Positions 54,790-64,000 of a DNA stretch of 64,000 nucleotides are shown here, piece after piece (positions within the stretch are counted from its first letter, which is position 1; every line of letters starts with the position of its first letter). The notes beneath the pieces were generated by a model that saw only the letters and a program-made list of their open reading frames with translations, did no database searches and had not been told where the DNA came from. This DNA comes from Sphagnum magellanicum. Taxonomy: Eukaryota > Streptophyta > Sphagnopsida > Sphagnales > Sphagnaceae. A program made the translations under genes and the position numbers. Where the stretch lies: the NCBI GenBank assembly GCA_021904315.1, contig CM038908.1, forward strand, positions 36,198,001 through 36,262,000. Reading direction: 5' to 3'.

Positions 54790-57700
54790 CTCGCTCATTG
54801 TGCTCAAACAAGCTGGCATGTGTGTGGAGTTGAACTTAGGATGTTTGTGCTACAATGCCCCCTGCCAACATAACATACACAAAAAATGACAATTCAAAAC
54901 TTCACAATTTGAATGATAGGCCAACCTTGCGTAAGAGATTTCAAGATGCATCTCTGAATTTTACATGGAGCTATATGTTAGGTTGCTCACCTTAAGAACA
55001 AGAGTTTGGTGATGTACATCGCTATACTGCATAAACACAATAGCTTTTGGTTTTCCAAATCACAAGATTTCGCAATTCAAAAGTCTGTAATTTGAACGAT
55101 GGGCCAACCTTGCATAAAAGATTATAAGATGCATCTCTAAATTTTACGTGGAGCTACATGTTAGGTCGCTCACCTTAGGGATAAGAGTTCGGTGATGTGA
55201 AGCGCTATGCTACACACAACAGCTTCTGGTTTTCCAAATCACGAGATTTTGCAAAACAAACTCCTGCTGCACACACCAGAAAACTGGAAAAAATAAATCT
55301 CCATCCCCGTACATTTATTCTATGCCCTACTCCAATTTCATCATGTTTGAAGGAATTGATAAATGACGTGGTTAAATGTACTTTGGCCTTCGTAGCACGT
55401 TGCGCAGCCTTTTTATTGCCATCCATGCATATATGCTATTTATTTTTATAAATGGAATCCAATTTTTGTAAAAAGGTAAATTACTTTGTGTTGGATTTGA
55501 TGCGATTAGGTATTCATTACAATATGGGTGCCAACTCTTCGAATACAGTTAGGAAAATGTTGAACATAGTTTCAGGTATTTAATGCAGGCTGCACAAAAA
55601 TCTTGTGTACCATATATGTAGCATATTTTATAATTTTTGCATGTTGCATAAATTGACCCGTATAACATTTCCCCGTGGTGCTACCACATGTCATTTTTTT
55701 ATAATAGGGCATATCACACATTATGATTAAAACAAAAAAAATTTGATGGCAAACAGTGGGCAAATTTGGGCTTGAAGTCCCTTTGTCCTACCACTCCACT
55801 AAATTTTTCAAGAAATTTTCCAGGCGAGCCCATTCGGTGCCTTGTTGAGTGGTTCCGCTTTCCTTCTCTTTCACTCTACTCAATTATAGCAACGTGGTTT
55901 GCATCGTTTTGTGTTTTTTGTACATAGTCTAAATAGTTGTGTTTGCATTATATTTGGCTTTTGACCACTCGTCAAAATATCGCCATTGAAGTAATTTTGT
56001 AGAACTGTTTTTAAAATAAACATTGAAGTAAAGGGCTTACAAGGGCCATTCGGCGAGGTAGGGAAATTTAGGGGCGGGGGGGCGAATGTGGCGGCCCCGT
56101 GAACATTATTTTTAAAGGTTCAGGGAAAGTGTTGTAATAAGAGGATCCATCAAATATGCAATCACATAACATTTGCGGACATGTTTGATTCATGGCCAAT
56201 TTATCTTTTGTATATTTGGTGGGAAACAGATGATATTTTTGTTCCCGTCATTCAATAAACATTAATTCATCCTCCATCCCAACAAATCTTGCGTGCAGAG
56301 TTGAAAATGCGATGTTTGTGATGCAGTGCCCCCTCCCAACATAACATATGCAAAAAATAACAATTCAAACGTTCACGGTTTGGATGTTGGGCTAACCATG
56401 TGTAAAAGATTCCAAAATGGATCGGTGAATTTTACATGGAGATATATGTTGTGTTGTTCACCCGAAGAACAAGATCTTGGTGTTATACACTTCTATATTA
56501 CACATACAAAACAGCTTTTGGTTTTCCAAATCGTGGGATTTTATATGACATATTCCTCTTGCACACATAAGAAAATTGAGAAAAAATGAATGTCTAACCC
56601 CTGACCCCCCCCTTTGTTTGTTGCATGTCCTGTTCCAATTTCATTATGTTTGAGGAAATTGATCCATGATTCAATGAAGTGTACTTTGGCTTTTGCATGA
56701 TGTTGCACAACCTTTTTATTATTGTCCATGCACATATATGTTATTTATTTGGATAAATGGAATCTAATTTTGTAAAAAGGTAGATTACTTTGTGTTAGAT
56801 TTGATACGATTATGTATTCATTGCAATATGGGTGCCACCTCTTTGAATACGCTTGGGAAAATGTTGAACGTAATTTTAAGTATTTAATGTGGCCTGTACA
56901 AAAATCCTGTGCACCATATATGAAACATATTTTATAATTTTTACATGTTACATAGACTGACCCGTATAACGTTTTCCCCATGGTGTTATCACACGTCATT
57001 TTTCTGTATCATGTCATATCACACATTGTAATTAAAAAAGATTATTTACTTTTTACGGTAGAAAGTCACGAAATTTTTAGTCCAATTCGGGTCTTCCTAC
57101 CACTCCACTAAATTTGTAAAAAAACTCTCAATGCAAGCTCACTCGGTGGCTCGTTAATTAGCTTCATTTTCCTTTTTTTTCAACGTACTCAATTATAGTA
57201 TAACTTCTCCTAACATAGTTCGAATCATTTTACGTTTTTGTGTGTAGTTTAAATAGTTTCGTTGGCATTATATTTGGCTTTTGACTACCCATCAAAAAGT
57301 CACCATTGACACAATTTCGTAGAAAATTTTATAAAAAACAAATCGCGAACTCGAGGGCTTACAAGGGCCATTGGGAGAGGTTAGAGAAGCATATGGAAAT
57401 TGTTTTTGGGGGGGGCGGGTTCAAAATCGTGAGCCATCACATAACATTTATGGACATGTATGATTTATGGCCAATTTATCTTTTGTGTTTTTGGAGGGAA
57501 ATAAATCTGATTCTTGTTCTCATTGTTCAATAAACCTTTAATTCGTCCTCCATCCCAACAAAGCTTTGTTACAATTAATGCTTATAAATTAAAAGGATCT
57601 GTGATATATGAAACTTTGTGCAAGCGTGAAACTTTAATACAGTTTACCAAAAATGTCCCAAGATATTTACTAATTAAAATCAACCACGACTCAACACGAT

Positions 57701-58020
57701 CACATACTTTACATATGCCATACGCCATTGCCATAATGATCCTTTGGGCAAAACAACCCTAGCTATTAGTAGGTCGCCGTAAAAAATAATTCTTGATTTA
57801 TTTTGTGATATGGCTTAAGTCGTTCCATACAAATTCATATTAAATACCTCTTTGATGGTAAAGATTTTCAATTTGACAAGTATATTTTATCCATTTTCTC
57901 CAAGCTATTTTTTAATTTCCCCAGGAGAAAAGTTAATCCTAAACCCTGAACCCTAAAACGAGATTTGTGGTTGGTGCACCGGTGGGTGTTGGGTCATTTA
58001 AGCCCAGGAAAAAAAAAGGG
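54790..58020. repeat. Diverged direct repeats of about 1.3-1.5 kb
   Basis: Two long, similar segments follow each other. ATGTTTGTG...CCCC(T/C)(G/C)CCAACATAACATA starts near 54841 and 56312. AAATGGAATC(C/T)AATTTT...TTACTTTGTGTT recurs near 55450 and 56753. GGGCTTACAAGGGCCATT recurs near 56034 and 57354. Within 54890-55250 there is a further tandem duplication of about 180 bp (TTTGAATGATAGGCCAACCTT and its near-copy). No coding domain was found. Confidence 0.75.
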
Positions 58021-58570
58021 GAAATTTTATATGGCGGGAACTTTTTTTCTCCTTTAATCAAGCAATGAACATCCTTGGTGGGCGGGAGTCATACAATACT
58101 CTTGCTTTAAAAAAATGCAAATGATTACGATCCTAAAACAAAACACGTCCTTACAGAGCATTAAATATTTATACCCTATTAAATGTATTCACAAAACATG
58201 AAAAAACAAACAAAAATCCTTGGGTGGTCCACATGTATATACCAAACATTTGAGGGGTCCAATAAAGCAGACTGTAAAAAATAATTCTTGATTAATTTTG
58301 TGATACAACTTAAGTTGTTCCATACAAATCCATATTAAATACCTCTTTGATGGTAAAGACTTTCAATTTAATAAGTATGTTTTATCCATTTTCTCCGAGC
58401 TATTCTTTAATTTTCGCAGGAGAAAAGTTTGTCCACTTTGAACCTTAAAACGAGATTTGTGACTGGTGCACCAGTGGGCGTTGGGTCATTAAAGCCCAGG
58501 AAAAAAAAAGGGTAAATTTTATATGGCATGAATTTTTTTTCATGTTTAATCAAGCAATGAACATCCTTGG
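57780..58570. repeat. Two direct copies of an about 270-bp repeat; third copy at 61078
   Basis: The order ATTCTTGATT(T/A)ATTTTGTGAT, TTAAATACCTCTTTGATGG, GGAGAAAAGTT, ACGAGATTTGTG, GTTGGGTCATT(T/A)AAGCCC(A)GG begins near 57788 and 58285, and again near 61083. It forms part of the same dispersed family as the 54.8-57.6 kb repeats. Confidence 0.75.
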
Positions 58571-58919
58571 TGGGTAGGAGTCCTACAATACTCCTGCTCC
58601 AAAAAAAATGGAAATGGGGTATTTGATTTCTTCATGACCGCTCAAATAGAAATTTGACCGCAATCAACAGATGCACCAACAAGTCCACCAACAAGCAACA
58701 AACAAAATCTTTAATGAAAGGAAAGAATTCAACAAAGCGTTATTTAAAGCCTAACACGGAGTACGTGGATCCTCGATATTGTGCACTTATCTGAACATTC
58801 GCAAATCCAACATTCTGAGAGCCTACTCAAAAGGTAATTTGAGTCGGATTGCAATCTTGGTAACAATTCTAACATATGAATGGCGGACATCATGCACAAT
58901 CACTTTCCCAAAAAACATT
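58571..58919. other. Intergenic, nothing recognised
   Basis: AT-rich, no gene or clear repeat. Confidence 0.4.
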
Positions 58920-59170
58920 CATCATTTTTTAAAATCGTTTATGGATGGGGTAGATCATTTCGAAACATTCATGGATGTCGTGGATCATTTTCGATCACCC
59001 ATGGACGAAAGAGATGATTTATATTCATTCCATAGGGTGGTGGATCCTTTTTTGGTAAGGCATGGATGACGTGGATTATTTTTGGTCATCCATACATTAT
59101 TGAGATCATTTTTAACTGCCTAGAAAAACACCAATTGCGCAGATCATTTTCATTTTCCCAATGCCCTGGA
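58920..59170. repeat. Degenerate minisatellite of ATGGATG.(C/G)GTGGATCATTTT units
   Basis: At least five loosely matching units of about 30-45 bp occur: GATGGGGTAGATCATTT, GATGTCGTGGATCATTTTCG, GACGAAAGAGATGATTT, GGGTGGTGGATCCTTTTTTG and GATGACGTGGATTATTTTTG. They produce a repetitive short open frame (58779-59069) that I do not treat as a gene. Confidence 0.7.
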
Positions 59171-60399
59171 TCACGTCCATCGTCAATATATAACCCCAAT
59201 ATGGGGTAGATTATTTTTGGTCGCCGATACATGGCCTGTATTGGTATTATTTTCTATACCAGGCCTCGGTTGATTTGCTTGCAGTCGAAAGGGACTTGAA
59301 GTCAGAATGGGTGCCAAATATGATGGCGAAACCAATGCAATTTGTTGGAATGTTGACATCATTGCCAATGAAAAGTTGACACGTCACATCAACTTTTGCC
59401 CCCCATTGACTGGATAAGATTGTGCCCAGTTGAAAGTCTTATGGAAAATCAAAATCGCTTCATGGGCGGTTGGTAGGAACAAGTGTGTCGGGGATCGATA
59501 GGTCGAAGGCAAGTAGGTCGATGCTTGCAGATGGTTGGTGTTTGTGTAATGTGCACATATGGCACATTGGTTGGTGGGTGGGGGCAAAAAGGTGCTCAGT
59601 AGGCCGATGCAAAGCTCACCGAACTCACTTGATTATCATATATTGTAAAGGAAGAAAGTTCCTTCCCCTGAAGCTGTCCAAGGTACTAAAATAGTGTAAA
59701 TTAAAAGGACCCAATCAAATGTCACCTTATGGGTCAATCACTGACATTAGTGAATCAAAGGAACTTTTTTCATCAAAAAAAAAAAAAGATAAAATCCAAA
59801 AATAAAGGAAAATGTTTCTTTTCCATCTTTTTTGGTTTCTTTGATCCTTTTATTTTTATTTTTATGTAGGATAGTTTTTATTTCAATGGTGTGATTAGTG
59901 GTGCAGTTGAAGTGGTGATCCTCCATAACAAAGATTTAGCCAAATTGGGCTATAAACAAGATATGAAAGTGGAACAATTTAAGCACTCTTCTATATTGTT
60001 TCCTAACTATGGGCACCTAACATAGAATTCTTGGGATTTCTTTCTTTTTCCTTTTTCCCCCAAAATTTGGTGACAAAACCCGCAAATTTCACTTTTTCTC
60101 AGTTTAGATTTTCTTCATCAAATATATAGTTAGAACATCCCTATAAAAAGTTGTTCATAGAAGGATGGAGTCATTTTTATGAAATTGTTACATTAAAAAA
60201 AAACTATTAAAGGATGTTCATAAAAATATTGAGCTAGAAGTGATGATTCATAAATTATTTGTTTTCAACTTTTGTGATGTAGACTAAACCCTGAATCATA
60301 CATAAAAAAATGGAGACAACCACGATAACAATCGTCTCTTTTTGCCTGAGTGGCCAAAAAATCTCACAAAATTAATGTCCATGGATACTTCTGACAATA
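59171..60399. other. Intergenic with a dispersed repeat copy
   Basis: No gene. About 59915-59975 is an inverted copy of the AGCCAAATTTGGCTAAAT family, containing CAAAGATTTAGCCAAATTGG and AGATATGAAAG. Confidence 0.5.
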
Positions 60400-61460
60400 A
60401 AGAACCTCCCAATGGAAGCTCACTCCCTGGCTCGCTAATCGACTTCCTTTTCCTATTTTTTCAATGTACTCCATTGTAGTATAACTTCGCATGGCGTGGT
60501 TCGAATTATTTTACGTTTTTGTGTGCAGCTTCAATAGTTATGTTTGCATTCTATTTAGCTTTTTACTACCCATCAAAATGTCGCCATTGACACAAGTTTA
60601 TAAAACATTATATATAAAAATAACAAGAATCTAAAGGGCTTACAAGGGCCATTGGGAGAGGATGGAGGAGCATATGGAAATTGTGTTTTTGGGGGGCCAG
60701 AGAGGGGGGGGGGTGTCAAAATCGTGGGCCATCACATAACATTTAAGGACATGAATGATTCATGGCCAATTTATCTTTTGTATATTTGGAGGGAAATGGA
60801 TCTTATTCTTATTCTCATTGTTTAATAAACATTTAATTCGTCCTTCATCCCAACAAAGCTTTGTTATAATGAATGTTTATAGATTAAAAAGGATGTGCGA
60901 TATATTAAAGTTTGTGCAAGCGTGAAAACTCTAATACTGTTCACCAAAAATGTCCTAGGGTATTTACCAATTAAAATTAACCGCGATTCGCCACGGTGAC
61001 ATACTTTAGATATGCCCTGCAGCGTTGCCATAATGTTCCTTTTCCCAAAACAACCCTAATTCTTATTTGGTCGTCATAAAAAGCGATTCTTGATTTATTT
61101 TGTGATACGGCTTAGGTTATTCCAAACAAATTCATATCAAATACCTCTTTGATGGCATAGATTCTTAATTTGACAAATATGCTTTCTCCTTTTTTTCCGA
61201 GCTATTTATTAATTTCCCTGGGAGAAAAGTTTGTCAACCTTAAACCCTAAAACGAGATTTGTGGATGGCGCAGTGGTGGGTGTTGGGTCATTCAAGCCCG
61301 GGAACAAATAAAAACCGGGAAATTTCATAAGGCACGATTTTTTTTTCCCATTCAATCAAGCAATGAACATCCTTAGAGGGCACGAGTCGTATAATACTCC
61401 TGCTACAAAATGATGCAAATGATGGCGATCTTGAAACGAACTACCTCTTTAGACAACATT
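60400..61460. repeat. Third copy of the 54.8-58.5 kb repeat family
   Basis: GGGCTTACAAGGGCCATTGGG (about 60636), ATCACATAACATTTAAGGAC, TTGTATATTTGGAGGGAAA and the ATTCTTGATTTATTTTGTGAT block (61083) appear in the same order as in the copies at 57.3-58.0 kb. The repeat is dispersed, same orientation, diverged. Confidence 0.7.
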
Positions 61461-62743
61461 AAATATTTAGTGAAGGTAGGCCTGAGGCCTCAAAACACAA
61501 TCTAAATTTTCAGGGCGCCACATGGCATCATTTTTTTAGTATGGTGCCAGTGTAGGTGTTGGTTCACCCAAAGGGATTCATCAAATGATGAAGGTAGCAT
61601 AAATCTCAGAGACAACTTACATGTACATATTCACTTTTAATCTATCTCTTGACCGGTCTTTTTTTAGTTGGCCTTTGTGTGATGGGTTCAAGATTATTTC
61701 ATGCTTTCAATTCATGAGTTCAGGTTCTTTTTTCCTCTTTTATGATCCAACGGCTTTTCACAGGCTTATTTCATCTGAACGTAGTTCATTGATGAATTAT
61801 TTGAAGTAAGCTGCTCAATGCCTGTTTTGCATTAAAAAGTATCATCACTAGCAAGTTTACAAGGTAGCAATAGTTTTCTTTGGTTTTTTTTTCCCCCCAA
61901 TTTTGATGGACCTGAAGGGGCAATCATCTAAACAAAGATTTAGCCAAATTTGGTTTAAACAGGTAATAGATGGATTAGGTTGTTGAGCTTGTTGGCTCAT
62001 AATGGATTTCTCAAGCCACTTCTTGCCAATTTTGTGATATAGCCAAAGTCGAGACCAACCACATGTGGCTATATACCAGATATGAAAGTTACCGAAGAAA
62101 AACTCTATATGCTTGGTTACCCACTGGAATTTATTTATCATTAAAAAATGGCAATTTGGACATTTTCTCATTTTTGAAATTTGGTGAATTTGGCTGAAAT
62201 TTTCCTTGATTATCCTTCCTATCATGATTTTTTCCGCAATTTTTTAGTGGAGGTAGGCCTGAGGGCTCAAAACGCAATCTAAATTTTCAGAGTGCCACGT
62301 GGCATCATTTAAAACACTTTCAAAGGAAAGCTGAAGGTGACCAACCAGTCATCAGTTAAATAGTTGAATGTACACTCGAAAAGCACATTTTCCGAAAAGT
62401 TTCTAAATATTTTGATCACAAATGGCCAAAGAATAAAAGAAACCACTACTTTGTAAGGTAACAAACCATACTTTTCAGGCGGAACTTTGCTGAAAATTTG
62501 CCAATAAAACAAATCACTGCAACTGAGCTGATTTGCACTTTCACAAACAATTTTTCCTTTTCTTGCAAATCCCAGTGCCCACATATTTTAGATTAAATAG
62601 TGGACCAATATTGTTGCCCAATTTCATATCATATTTTGGTTTCTGGTCTAGGGGCGACTTTAGACGAGTGTCCAAGGTGCAGGGACCAATGAATTCAAGC
62701 AATCTTATTGGTCGAAAGCTTCAAATTGGTTCCAAGGCCTTAA
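61461..62743. other. Intergenic with paired GTAGGCCTGAGG repeats
   Basis: About 61465-61530 and 62250-62325 share GTAGGCCTGAGG(C/G)CTCAAAAC, CAATCTAAATTTTCAG and GCCAC(A/G)TGGCATCATTT. The second continues into ACACTTTCAAAGG, and its inverse is found at about 21985-22020. A copy of the AGCCAAATTTGG family lies at 61920-61975 (inverted). No gene recognised. Confidence 0.55.
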
Positions 62744-63357
62744 GGTATGATCCGGGCATTACAAGTGTAATGCCGCTGGCTGGTGGCTGTTTGACCAGGA
62801 AAATAAGGAAGCGGTGCCTCGCTGTTTTCACGCGATGCCTGGCTGTTTTTGTTGACCTTTTTGATTTTTTGTTACTTTTAGTTACTTTTCTTACTGGTCG
62901 TAAGTTTTGTAAGTTACTTTTTACTGGTGAAAGGGGTAAGTTTTGTTATTTTTTGTTACTTTTTTACTGGTTGTAACTTTGATAAATTACTTTTTACTGT
63001 TAAGAAGGGCCAGGGTGAAGGGTTCTGTTCATTGTGCGAGGGGGGAACTTGAAAGGGTGCAGGTTGATTTTTTTTTTATTTGTTTTACTGTTGAAGGGGA
63101 GGGGGTGGAAGTTAATTTTTTTTTTCCCCAGATGTATGAAAAGGTGGAAGGAGGAGGGGGGAAAGGGGTACATTTAGGTTTCTAGCAATGTTTTTATCAA
63201 GGGAAGGGTTCACCGGGGGTAATTTTTTTTTACAAATTCACTATGGGACGGGGTAAAGGGTGTACCGGGGAGAAAGGGTGCAGGTTGATTTTTTTTTTTT
63301 TTTTTTTTTTACTGTTGAGGGGGAGGGGGGTGGAGGTTAATGTTTTTTTTGCCTTCA
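62744..63357 (+). repeat. Composite T-rich/G-rich repeat, copy 7 (most diverged head)
   Basis: The head retains TATGATC, then GGCATTACAAGTGTAATGCC, a local perfect hairpin, then GGTGGCTGTTTGACCAGG and two related words (GCGGTGCC, GCGATGCC). The T-rich body and GAGGGGGAGGGGGGTGGAGG blocks follow as in the other copies. Confidence 0.8.
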
Positions 63358-64000
63358 TTTGCAATCCATCTAGAGCATCAATACCCACAATCAGATTTAA
63401 ATAAGCCTTATCCAGGAAAAACATTTGGACAAAAATATATATATGAAAGTGTTGTTGTTCCAATAAAAGACAACGCCTACTGTTCAAAGTTTTCATTGTT
63501 GTTGGCACGCTCTGCATGCGCTAGCAATATATGCATATATTTGCATTCTGGAGATCCCCATGAGGTGGGGTATTCATTAAACAATGGTGGCCACAATATT
63601 AGCTTTGAAAAATGCAATAGAGAGCTCACCATTCTTAACCCAAATTTCAGAAAATTCTGAGCCAATAGACTTGCAGTACAACCGGTGGCGGCTTGTACCA
63701 ACCACCAAGAACATTTCATTTCATTGTTCGGTAAGTGGTATGCATTGGTAGTCTACTGTAGTCAATGTTTAAAAACCCAGTCTTCAAGCCAGATGCAGAT
63801 CTTCTTCCCCTCCAGCTTTGCGAGTCTGCTGGCATCATATACAGCTTTGCTTATTTACAACCCAAGAATGCATCCTGTGGCTGTTCATCCTGCAATGGTG
63901 GTTAATGGTCTTCAACATTTTTCGGAAAAAAATTTGTTATGATTTTCCATTTAAGGGCATCTCCAGCGGTGCTCAGTTTGTGACCCTAAAAATATATTTA
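63358..64000. other. Unassigned end of the window, possible coding fragment
   Basis: A plus frame at 63340-63660 and one at 63685-63942 are protein-like (YIYESVVVPIKDNAYC, HNISFEKCNRELTILN). They could be parts of one gene running off the window, but no family is recognised, so this is only noted. Confidence 0.2.

Overview
The window looks like a low-gene-density stretch of a large plant nuclear genome: AT-rich, full of repeats, with introns in most gene remnants and plant-type TTTAGGG telomere-like arrays. A fern or another seed-free plant is my best guess. It rests mainly on an intronless PLS-DYW pentatricopeptide (PPR) gene whose N-terminal WREFF...QWWD...PDFKHK block I associate from memory with seed-free plant PPR proteins. 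No sequence search was run, so the lineage is an inference.

Only one protein gene looks intact: the PPR-DYW gene at 16302-18755 (minus). The rest of the recognisable coding sequence is broken. There is a palmitoyl-protein thioesterase pseudogene (12507-14865, plus). A seryl-tRNA synthetase gene fragment (26412-27880, minus) is joined end to end with an SBP-box transcription-factor exon (25830-26371, minus). There is an LRR receptor-kinase ectodomain pseudogene (32556-33503, plus) and a SERAC1/PGAP1-type alpha/beta-hydrolase pseudogene with a duplicated exon (45911-46905, minus).

The most unusual locus is 49278-54077 (minus). One continuous reading frame of 1600 codons joins OrsD-type zinc-finger domains, a tyrosine-recombinase-like core, a RecQ helicase and a Cys/His-rich tail. 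That order matches fungal telomere-linked/OrsD-RecQ helicase genes. The frame has no frameshift over 4.8 kb but holds six in-frame stop codons, each one C-to-T change away from CAA, CAG or CGA. It resembles a mobile or horizontally acquired gene decayed mainly by cytosine deamination.

Repeats fill the remainder. These are 78-bp, 76-bp, 396-bp, 336-bp and about 155-bp tandem arrays; a TAGG/CCTA-rich block (10.1-12.1 kb); a 1.34-kb foldback element with about 530-bp inverted arms (20530-21871); seven copies of a T-rich/G-rich composite repeat whose head carries a covarying inverted word; a GTAAAGCG-type satellite with about 310-bp higher-order periodicity that runs straight into TTTAGGG repeats (38.1-39.8 kb); and a family of degenerate direct repeats at 54.8-61.4 kb. 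I saw no reverse transcriptase, integrase or ordinary transposase reading frame, no CRISPR array, and no convincing tRNA or rRNA gene.
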